From contig JAPPBK010000133.1 in NCBI GenBank assembly GCA_026705105.1, forward strand, positions 1-7,844: 7,844 nt of DNA. Direction: 5' to 3'. The stretch's first letter is position 1. Every line of letters starts with the position of its first letter. The translations under genes were made by a program, and so were the position numbers. The DNA is from Chloroflexota bacterium (GTDB lineage: Bacteria; Chloroflexota; Dehalococcoidia; Bin125). This document shows, piece by piece, positions 1 to 5,640 of this stretch. The notes beneath the pieces were generated by a model. The model searched no databases. It was not told where the DNA came from and saw nothing but the letters and a program-made list of their open reading frames with translations.

Positions 1-971
1 AGGAGATCATGATCATCTCCGCCTCGGGTACCGGCGCGATGGAAGCTGCCATTGTCAACACGCTCTCCCCCGGCGACAAGGCGCTCTGCGTGACCGTCGG
101 TTCGTTTGGCGATCGGTTCGGCACGATCGCGGAGCGCTATGGAGCCGAGGTGACGCGCTCGGACATTGAGTGGGGCGAGGCGGCGACGCCGGAGCTGGTC
201 GCCAACCTGATCCAGGAGGATGAGTACGACGCGTTGCTGATCACCCACAACGAGACCTCGACCGGCGTGACCAATCCGATCGGCGAGATCGCGGCGGCCG
301 TCCGCGAGGTCGCGGATCCGCTGATCGTCGTCGACGCCGTGTCCTCGCTCGGTTCGATTGAGATGCGGATGGACGATTGGGGCCTCGATGCGGTAGTCAC
401 CGCCTCGCAGAAGGGCTGGCTGTCGCCTCCGGGGATCGCAATGGCGGCACTATCGGAGCGGGGCTGGCGGGCCTCCGAACGCTCGACGATGCCCAGCTTC
501 TACTTCGACCTGACCACACACCACGACTACGCCGAGCGGGGTCAGCCGCCCTGGACACCGGCTCTGCCCACCATGTATGCGATGGACGCAGCCTTGCCGA
601 TGCTGATCGAGGAAGGCCCGGAAGCGATCTTCGCGCGGCACCACCGCTTCGCCTCCTGGACCCGAGCAGCCGCGAGGTCGCTGGGACTCGAACTGCTGGC
701 CGACGAGCAATACGCGTCGGACACCGTGACAGCCGTCAAGGTGCCGGATGGCGTCACCGGCCCCGCTGTCTCCAAGCGACTGCGCGAGGAGCATGACGTG
801 GTCATCGCCGGCGGTCAGGGCAAGCTGGCGCCTTCGATCTGGCGCATCGGCCACTTGGGCTATCTCGACGAAGACGAGTTCGCCGCTTGCTTCTCGGCAT
901 TCCAGCAGGCGCTCGTGGCCGAAGGCTTCTCACCTGCCGAAGGGGCGCTGATCCCGGGCATCGACGGATAG
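1..971 (+). CDS. Class V aminotransferase (alanine-glyoxylate / serine-pyruvate / phosphoserine type), 5'-truncated
   Basis: A PLP-dependent fold-type I aminotransferase. The reading frame is open from the window edge (first whole codon at base 3), and the visible protein begins at the G-T-G-A-M-E-A loop that binds the PLP phosphate. This loop normally sits about 60 residues into a ~380-residue protein, so the start lies upstream and the Met at base 9 is internal. Counting from that Met: H-N-E-T-S-T-G-V at 80-87, the PLP-ring aspartate D109 in V-V-D-A-V-S-S, the Schiff-base lysine K135 in A-S-Q-K-G-W, the T-P-A-L-P segment near 183-187, and R279 in W-R-I-G-H-L-G, the substrate-carboxylate arginine of the family. 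The protein is cytosolic. Amino-donor specificity cannot be read from sequence. Members of this family serve as glyoxylate aminotransferases, and in some bacteria and archaea as phosphoserine aminotransferases. Because serA follows after 23 nt on the same strand, a phosphoserine or serine role is the best inference. Confidence 0.93.
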   Translation, partial: EIMIISASGTGAMEAAIVNTLSPGDKALCVTVGSFGDRFGTIAERYGAEVTRSDIEWGEAATPELVANLIQEDEYDALLITHNETSTGVTNPIGEIAAAVREVADPLIVVDAVSSLGSIEMRMDDWGLDAVVTASQKGWLSPPGIAMAALSERGWRASERSTMPSFYFDLTTHHDYAERGQPPWTPALPTMYAMDAALPMLIEEGPEAIFARHHRFASWTRAAARSLGLELLADEQYASDTVTAVKVPDGVTGPAVSKRLREEHDVVIAGGQGKLAPSIWRIGHLGYLDEDEFAACFSAFQQALVAEGFSPAEGALIPGIDG

Positions 972-994
972 CTGCCGAAAGTCTCGACGACGCC

Positions 995-2608
995 GTGAGC
1001 CATCGCATTCTCGTCAGTGAGCCGCTCTCCGAGGAGGGCCTGGCGATTCTCCGCGAGCAGGCAGAGCTGGATGCTCGGGATGCGATTGAGGGACCCGAGT
1101 TGATTGCGGCCGTACGCAACTGCCATGCGCTGATCGTCCGCAGCGGAACCCGCGTTGACCGCGAGCTGATCGAGTCGGCTCCGCTCCTCCGCGTGATCGG
1201 ACGCGCAGGCGCGGGTGTCGACAACATTGATCTCGACGCCGCCTCCGAGCGTGGCATCATCGTGCTCAACACGGCCGGCGGCAACACCGTCTCGGCTGCC
1301 GAGCTTGCCGTCGGATTGCTGCTTTCGCTGTCGCGGCATCTCGCCGCGGCGAATGCGTCGTTGCGATCCGGAGAGTGGAATCGGTCGGCGTTCATCGGCG
1401 CCGAGTTGCGCGGCAAGACAGCCGGGATCATCGGACTGGGACTGGTCGGCGCGGCCGTTGCGCGGCGGCTGCAGGCGATGGAGATGCGCACGATTGCGTT
1501 CGACCCGTTCGTCTCCGAGGAGCGCGCCCGCAGCGTCGGGACGGAACTCGCGCCGCTTGCCGAACTGCTCGCCGTGTCGGATGTGATCACCCTGCATTCT
1601 TCCGCCTCGCCGGACGCTCCGCCGCTGCTGGGCGATGCGGAGTTGTCCGCGATTAAGCCCGTGGCGCTGCTGGTCAACACCGCACGCGGACGCCTGATCG
1701 ACGAGTCAGCGCTGCTCCAGGCGCTCGATAGCGGCCGCCTGGCCGGCGCGGCGCTCGATGTCTTCGCCGCCGAGCCGGCGCACGAGAATCCTCTGGTCCG
1801 GCACCCGCTCGTGCTCGCTACGCCGCACCTGGGCGCCTCGACGCAAGAGGCGCAGGACCGCGTGGCGGTGGAAATTGCCACCGAAACGCTCAAGGTGCTC
1901 TCCGGTCGACCCTCGCTGGCGGCCGTGAATGCGCCGCTGATCGATCCCGAATCACTGGAGGCGGTCGGGCCGTACCTGTCGGTCGCGGAGATGTGCGGGC
2001 GGCTGGCGACCCAGCTCGCGTCGGGCCAGTGGCGCGACATCGTGATTCACTACCGCGGCGAGATCGCCAATCACGACGTGACACCGCTCAAGGCATCGGT
2101 GGTGGCCGGTCTGCTCGCGCCGATCTCGGACGAACATGTCAACCTCGTCAACATCAACAACGTGATCGCGCATCGCGGCTGGCGCATTGTCGAGCGCAAG
2201 TCGCCGGATGCCGAGCCCTACACCTCGTCGATCACAGTAGAGTTGCGAACATCCGCCGGCCAGACCTCGCTGATGGGCACGCTGGAACACGGTCGAGCGG
2301 CGGTAGTTGAGATCAACCGCTTCCACGTTCACATTGCGGCGAGTCTGCCGAGACCCGGTCGGGCGCAGGATCATCTGCATTTGCTCGTGCTGCGCAACGA
2401 GGACCGTCCTGGCCGAATCGGCGAGGTGGGCATGGCACTGGGCAGACTGGATGTTAACATCGCCGCCATGGATGTCGGCTTCAGCCCCGACGATCCGGGG
2501 GAGAGGTCGCTCATGGCCCTGACAATCTCCCGCGCCCTTTCGCCGGAGGAAGCCGCCGTGATCGCATCCATTGACGGCATCGAAGAAGTTGCCCAGGCGC
2601 AGATGTAG
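995..2608 (+). CDS. serA: D-3-phosphoglycerate dehydrogenase, long form with ACT domain
   Basis: Catalyses NAD-dependent oxidation of 3-phosphoglycerate to 3-phosphohydroxypyruvate, the first step of serine synthesis. The predicted protein is 537 aa, the usual length of the long SerA type. In order: split substrate/NAD domains at ~1-315, with the dinucleotide fold G147-L-G149-L-V-G152, the NAD-preferring acidic residue D170, and the catalytic set R231 (N-T-A-R-G), E260 (A-A-E-P) and H278 (P-H-L-G-A-S-T). Then comes an intervening ASB-type domain at ~325-455 and a C-terminal ACT domain at ~463-537 (L-R-N-E-D-R-P-G-R-I-G motif), a serine-sensing module in many homologues. The GTG at 995 is chosen because the family N-terminus (S-H-R-I-L-V-S-E-P-L) begins right there. 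The open frame continues to a TTG at 887, but that would overlap the aminotransferase by 85 nt and add residues unlike the family. No good Shine-Dalgarno precedes the GTG, so translational coupling to the upstream gene is likely. Confidence 0.96.
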   Translation: MSHRILVSEPLSEEGLAILREQAELDARDAIEGPELIAAVRNCHALIVRSGTRVDRELIESAPLLRVIGRAGAGVDNIDLDAASERGIIVLNTAGGNTVSAAELAVGLLLSLSRHLAAANASLRSGEWNRSAFIGAELRGKTAGIIGLGLVGAAVARRLQAMEMRTIAFDPFVSEERARSVGTELAPLAELLAVSDVITLHSSASPDAPPLLGDAELSAIKPVALLVNTARGRLIDESALLQALDSGRLAGAALDVFAAEPAHENPLVRHPLVLATPHLGASTQEAQDRVAVEIATETLKVLSGRPSLAAVNAPLIDPESLEAVGPYLSVAEMCGRLATQLASGQWRDIVIHYRGEIANHDVTPLKASVVAGLLAPISDEHVNLVNINNVIAHRGWRIVERKSPDAEPYTSSITVELRTSAGQTSLMGTLEHGRAAVVEINRFHVHIAASLPRPGRAQDHLHLLVLRNEDRPGRIGEVGMALGRLDVNIAAMDVGFSPDDPGERSLMALTISRALSPEEAAVIASIDGIEEVAQAQM

Positions 2609-2621
2609 GCCCAAGTCGGGA

Positions 2622-3839
2622 TCAGTCGAGCGAGTGCAGCACCAGCCCGGTCGGCAGCTTGGGCACGAAGTAGGTGCTCTTCTGGGGCATGAAGCTGCCG
2701 GCGTCGGCGGTGTCGATCACGTCCTGGAGCGTGGGCGCAGGAAGCACAAACCCAGCGCTCGCCGATCCGTCGTCCACCGCCTCGAACAGCTCGTCGAGGT
2801 GGTGCGTGTAGGTGACCGCCCGACCTGCGGCGAGGGCGTCGGCGTCGATGCCCAGCAACGGTTCGAGTACGGCGTGTTGGAGCAGGGCAGGGGCGAGATT
2901 GCGCCAGGCCTCGGGGACGTCGTCCGGCATCGCCCGACCAGCCGAGTCAGTCGGTTCGAGCAGCCATAAACCGTGCGCGGTGACCAGTCCCAGCGATGAG
3001 CTTCCGTCGGGCAGGCCTGCGGCGAGCTCGGGCGGATCGGATTCGACGATGCGGAAGTTCCGTCCGAGCTGGGCCAGCAGGCTGGCCGGGACATCGCCGT
3101 GGACAAGGCGATGGGTTGCGCCGACGACCAGCGCCGGGTCTTCGGCGCAGGCTATGCCCATCAGCACGTATCGCGAGCCCGGTCGACCGTCGATGGCGTC
3201 CAGCGCCGACTCGTAGCGGTGGTGTCCGTCGGCCATGTAAATTGTGTCGTTGGCGAAGGCGTCGCTGATTCGTATGACGGTGTTCGCGCCGTCGATGCGG
3301 CGCAGGGCATGGAAGTCGCCCGTGGCATCTGTGCCCTCGTAGAGGGGCGGGAGTAGGGCTGCGACATCGATCAGCTCGGCCAGCGCGCCGTCGGCGTCGG
3401 GGACGAAGGCCATTAGCGGGGAGATGTCGGCCCCGACAACCGAGCGCAGCGCGGTGCGCGTCGCCTTGGGACCGGGCATGGTTCGTTCATGCGCCATCAC
3501 GCCTTCGCCCCAGGGGGTCAGCTCGACCGCGCCGAAGATGGCCCGGCGGACCTGACGCTCTGACTCGTCGCCGAACTGATGCTCATGCAGGTAGTAGGAC
3601 GGCGCGTCGTCCCGGACAATGGCGCCGGCGTCCTGCCAGTCGCGGAGCGTCTGCGCGGCGTCGGCGATCTCGTCGCCTGCGGCCGTCTCGATGTGCGCGA
3701 TCTGGTAGGGACTGGACGCCTTGAGCGCCGCGGTCTGCGCCGCGTCGACGATGTCGTAGGGCGGACCGAGCACGCGGCCCCAGTCGCCGACGATGTCGGG
3801 GTTGTAGCGGAGGCCTCGGAAGGGTTGAACGTTGACCAT
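2622..3839 (-). CDS. DUF1015 family protein (serA-associated, function not established)
   Basis: A 405-aa cytosolic protein with no signal peptide or membrane segment, and full length for DUF1015. Family marks are the N-terminal Q-P-F-R-G-L-R-Y-N-P and P-P-Y-D-I (residues 5-30), H-E-R-T-M-P-G-P-K-A-T-R at 117-128, the central Y-M-A-D-G-H-H-R-Y-E at 201-210, and the C-terminal M-P-Q-K-S-T-Y-F-V-P-K at 384-394. The ATG at 3837-3839 is preceded by GAGGA (bases 3849-3853 on the complement, 9-nt spacing), which supports the start. The gene lies tail to tail with serA (13 nt between stop codons). In many bacteria DUF1015 genes sit next to serA and a class V aminotransferase, which points to serine metabolism. 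The D-G-H-H-R-Y loop resembles the nucleotide/phosphate loop of ParB, sulfiredoxin and the archaeal free-serine kinase. From that I infer, without proof, a phosphotransfer or phosphoserine-handling role. Confidence 0.93.
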   Translation of the reverse strand: MVNVQPFRGLRYNPDIVGDWGRVLGPPYDIVDAAQTAALKASSPYQIAHIETAAGDEIADAAQTLRDWQDAGAIVRDDAPSYYLHEHQFGDESERQVRRAIFGAVELTPWGEGVMAHERTMPGPKATRTALRSVVGADISPLMAFVPDADGALAELIDVAALLPPLYEGTDATGDFHALRRIDGANTVIRISDAFANDTIYMADGHHRYESALDAIDGRPGSRYVLMGIACAEDPALVVGATHRLVHGDVPASLLAQLGRNFRIVESDPPELAAGLPDGSSSLGLVTAHGLWLLEPTDSAGRAMPDDVPEAWRNLAPALLQHAVLEPLLGIDADALAAGRAVTYTHHLDELFEAVDDGSASAGFVLPAPTLQDVIDTADAGSFMPQKSTYFVPKLPTGLVLHSLD

Positions 3840-3969
3840 GGCGGGGTGTCCTCGGCGCGCAAGGCCCAGGCGGGTCCCTGCGTGAAGCAGAGACTAGGCG
3901 CCTGCGCGGCTGCTGAGATCGTAACTCACGGGTTTGCGTCGGCTCGGGATAGGTGCGACGCTGGGTGAC
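3840..3969. promoter_or_regulatory. Divergent intergenic spacer between DUF1015 and tandem-HIT genes
   Basis: These 130 nt lie between two divergent start codons and must hold the promoters of both genes unless those lie inside coding sequence. The DUF1015 ribosome-binding site (GAGGA on the minus strand) is at 3849-3853. An imperfect hairpin or operator-like inverted repeat (GTCCCTGC at 3874-3881, GCAGAGAC at 3887-3894, one mismatch, 5-nt loop) lies in the DUF1015 leader. I see no convincing -35/-10 pair in either direction, and no gene. Confidence 0.4.
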
Positions 3970-4836
3970 ATGCCGAACAAGCCGGGGCAGCGATTGTCGC
4001 GATTCTGCGTTTTCTGCGGAATCGCCGAGGGATCGGAGTCGGCGCTCTTCTTTCGCGACGGCGAGCGGCGCTTCACCGACTCTCGACCAGGCGATCCGTC
4101 CGCGCCCTGGTCCGACCTGCGGCCCGATGTGTTCGTCTTCGAGAACCAGTTCCTCTTCTTCGACCTGACCTCGCTCGTGATTCCCGGCTGGCACTCGGAG
4201 ACCGCCACGCCCTTCCACAGACAGCAGTATGAGCTGTGGACCGATCTGGGCGAAGTGGGGGCGACGGCGCGGGACCATGGCATGCAGACCGTGGCCTGGT
4301 TCCGGGATCGACATGAGGAGCGCGCGCCGAGTGGATTCCGCGTGTTTTGCAACTTTGGCGCCATGGGCGAGCAGTCGCAGCCGCACGCGCACCTCCAGGT
4401 TCACGCCGCCAGGGAACTGGATCGCTCTCGCTTCGCGCCAACCGGCGAGCCCTGGCTGGACGCCGTGACCGGCAACGGCGTCTCCATCGTCCACGAGACG
4501 GAATCGACGATCTTCTACGACGCGCTTCCCGTGCTGGAAGCCGGACATTCGAACCTCTGGCAAGTGACGGTGTCGGTCGGTTTCTCGTCGCCGAACCGAG
4601 CGCTGCCGAAAATAGCATTGCTGGCCGTTCCCCGCAGCGGCGTTTCGCAGTCCGCGCTGTGGGAGAACGTGGGCCAGGTCGGCGCGGATGTGGCCGAGTA
4701 CGGGGCCGAGGCGTCGCCGGGCGGATTCCGGGTGATGAGCAACTTCCCCGGCCAGCAGGCGGCCGAGGAGTACGGCCCGGCGCACGTGCTACTCGTCGGC
4801 GGCAGCCACCTCGGTCTGTACGCGGACTACTTCTAG
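3970..4836 (+). CDS. Tandem HIT-domain protein with GalT/Ap4A-phosphorylase-like H-x-H-x-Q motif
   Basis: The predicted protein is 288 aa and cytosolic. A CxxC (C13-V-F-C16) typical of the zinc site in HIT/GalT proteins opens it. HIT domain 1 (~50-146) ends in S-Q-P-H139-A-H141-L-Q143-V-H, i.e. H-x-H-x-Q. In the HIT superfamily Q at the third position is characteristic of nucleotidyltransferases (galactose-1-phosphate uridylyltransferase, Ap4A phosphorylase), whose second His is the nucleotidylated residue. Hydrolases have H-x-H-x-H. Domain 2 (~195-280) repeats domain 1: L-W-T-D-L-G-E-V-G-A at 89-98 matches L-W-E-N-V-G-Q-V-G-A at 230-239, and G-F-R-V-F-C-N-F at 122-129 matches G-F-R-V-M-S-N-F at 252-259. 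Its active site is reduced to P-A-H-V-L-L. A two-HIT layout with one dead half fits GalT-like enzymes. The substrate is unknown. The ATG at 3970 is preferred over an in-frame TTG at 3934 because the family-like part begins just after it. Neither start has a strong ribosome-binding site. Confidence 0.85.
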   Translation: MPNKPGQRLSRFCVFCGIAEGSESALFFRDGERRFTDSRPGDPSAPWSDLRPDVFVFENQFLFFDLTSLVIPGWHSETATPFHRQQYELWTDLGEVGATARDHGMQTVAWFRDRHEERAPSGFRVFCNFGAMGEQSQPHAHLQVHAARELDRSRFAPTGEPWLDAVTGNGVSIVHETESTIFYDALPVLEAGHSNLWQVTVSVGFSSPNRALPKIALLAVPRSGVSQSALWENVGQVGADVAEYGAEASPGGFRVMSNFPGQQAAEEYGPAHVLLVGGSHLGLYADYF

Positions 4837-4859
4837 GGCGCAGGCGTCGAGGCCTACGA

Positions 4860-4914
4860 GGAGCCCCCCTCTGTCCCTACGGGACATCTCCCCCCGCGGA
4901 GCGGGGGGAGAGGA
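4860..4914 (-). repeat. REP-like GC-rich palindromic repeat, copy A (half element)
   Basis: A 55-nt sequence starting GGAGCCCCCCTCTG and containing two hairpins: GTCCC-TAC-GGGAC at about 4873-4885, and a 10-bp stem CTCCCCCCGC / GCGGGGGGAG with a GGA loop at about 4888-4910. It matches, in inverted orientation, the sequence at 7129-7180. It lies 23 nt after the stop of the tandem-HIT gene and contains the last codons and stop of rph, so it sits exactly between two convergent genes. The strong stem could work as a bidirectional transcription stop, although no U-tract follows. Strand is given opposite to copy B by convention. Confidence 0.85.
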
Positions 4915-5605
4915 GAACATGTTGCTGGGCCGCGAGCATGTCCTGCAGAGCGGTCTGCGCGGCTTCGACCATTTGGCTGAGTTGCTCGGGAGTGAACGTT
5001 TCACCCTCCGCCGTTCCCTGGACTTCGACCAGGCCTCCCGACGCCAACCCGACGATGTTGCAGTCGACATCGGCGCTGGAGTCCTCCTCGTAGTTGAGGT
5101 CCACCAGCAACTCGCCGTCGCGGATGCCGACGCTGACGGCGGCGACGGCGGAGACGATCGGCGAGCGGTCGTAGGCGAGCGTGCCGATGGCTCGGGAAAC
5201 CGCCACGAACGCGCCGGTGATCGCCGCGGTGCGCGTGCCGCCGTCGGCGTTGAGCACGTCGCAGTCGATGTTGAACGTGCGCTCGCCCAGCGCCTCGAGA
5301 TTGACAGCGGCGCGCAGGCTGCGGCCGATCAGTCGCTGGATCTCCTTCGTCCGTCCCGCGGAGAGCACGCGCTCGCGGTTCGAGCGGGTGTTGGTCGCGG
5401 CGGGCAACATGCTGTACTCGGCCGTCAACCAGCCCCGGCCCGTGCCCCGCATCCAACGCGGCACCTGTTCCTCGACCGTGACCGCGCAGAGCACGCTCGT
5501 GTCGCCCAGCGAGACCACGCAGGAGCCGCCGGCGTGCCGCTGCACGTCCAGATCGAAGGAGAGCGGACGTAACTCGTTGGGTTGGCGTCCGTCGATGCGT
5601 ACCAT
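4877..5605 (-). CDS. rph: Ribonuclease PH
   Basis: Phosphorolytic 3'-to-5' exoribonuclease that trims tRNA 3' ends, acting as a hexamer in the cytosol. The predicted protein is 242 aa. Family marks are the N-terminal R-I-D-G-R-Q with N-E-L-R-P, R-G-W-L-T-A-E-Y-S-M-L-P at 57-68, G-R-T-K-E-I-Q-R-L-I-G-R-S-L-R at 84-98, the active-site and phosphate-binding stretch D-C-D-V-L-N-A-D-G-G-T-R-T at 114-126, D-L-N-Y-E-E-D at 169-175, and V-E-V-Q-G-T-A-E-G at 193-201. The ATG at 5605 gives the normal family N-terminus. An ATG 30 nt further upstream would add ten residues and has no ribosome-binding site. The last ~14 residues (H-V-L-L-S-P-R-S-A-G-G-D-V-P) and the stop are encoded by palindromic repeat copy A, so this tail is probably not native. 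In many genomes rph is next to an XTP/dITP pyrophosphatase gene; here that partner is absent. Confidence 0.97.
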   Translation of the reverse strand: MVRIDGRQPNELRPLSFDLDVQRHAGGSCVVSLGDTSVLCAVTVEEQVPRWMRGTGRGWLTAEYSMLPAATNTRSNRERVLSAGRTKEIQRLIGRSLRAAVNLEALGERTFNIDCDVLNADGGTRTAAITGAFVAVSRAIGTLAYDRSPIVSAVAAVSVGIRDGELLVDLNYEEDSSADVDCNIVGLASGGLVEVQGTAEGETFTPEQLSQMVEAAQTALQDMLAAQQHVLLSPRSAGGDVP

Positions 5606-5640
5606 GCGTAAGAGCTTAGGAGAGGACGTACACATGGCAA
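5606..5640 (-). promoter_or_regulatory. Possible leaderless promoter of rph
   Basis: On the minus strand TTGCCA (complement of 5635-5640) is followed after 16 nt by TAAGCT (complement of 5613-5618), a TAnnnT-type -10 element. Seven nt later comes the A of the rph ATG, where transcription would be expected to begin. No Shine-Dalgarno is present before rph, which agrees with a leaderless message. The -10 is a weak match to consensus, so this is tentative. Confidence 0.3.
5618..5626 (+). promoter_or_regulatory. Ribosome-binding site of the amidase gene
   Basis: AGGAGAGGA ends 7 nt before the ATG at 5634 and decides the start of the amidase. The same frame is open back to about 5181, but that part is antisense to rph and lacks amidase sequence. 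The site overlaps the proposed -10 of the divergent rph promoter. Confidence 0.75.

Noticed and set aside
802..2040. Long minus-strand open frame (412 codons) antisense to serA
   Set aside because: Ser/Arg/Ala-rich, low-complexity translation with no recognisable motif, lying opposite a clear serA. Typical antisense frame of GC-rich DNA.
2609..2621. Terminator between convergent serA and DUF1015
   Set aside because: Only 13 nt, containing a 3-bp CCC/GGG pairing, too small for a hairpin terminator.
3583..4785. 400-codon minus-strand frame across the DUF1015 start, spacer and HIT gene
   Set aside because: It overlaps two well-supported genes in other frames, and its Arg-rich sequence matches no family. 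It is a by-product of GC-rich codon bias.
4347..5093. 248-codon plus-strand frame spanning the HIT 3' end, repeat A and rph 3' end
   Set aside because: Arg/Gly-rich and reads through the palindromic repeat. It is a shadow of the HIT gene and antisense to rph.
5181..5633. N-terminal extension of the amidase frame
   Set aside because: The frame is open, but this part is antisense to rph and unlike amidases. A strong ribosome-binding site and the family N-terminus place the start at 5634.
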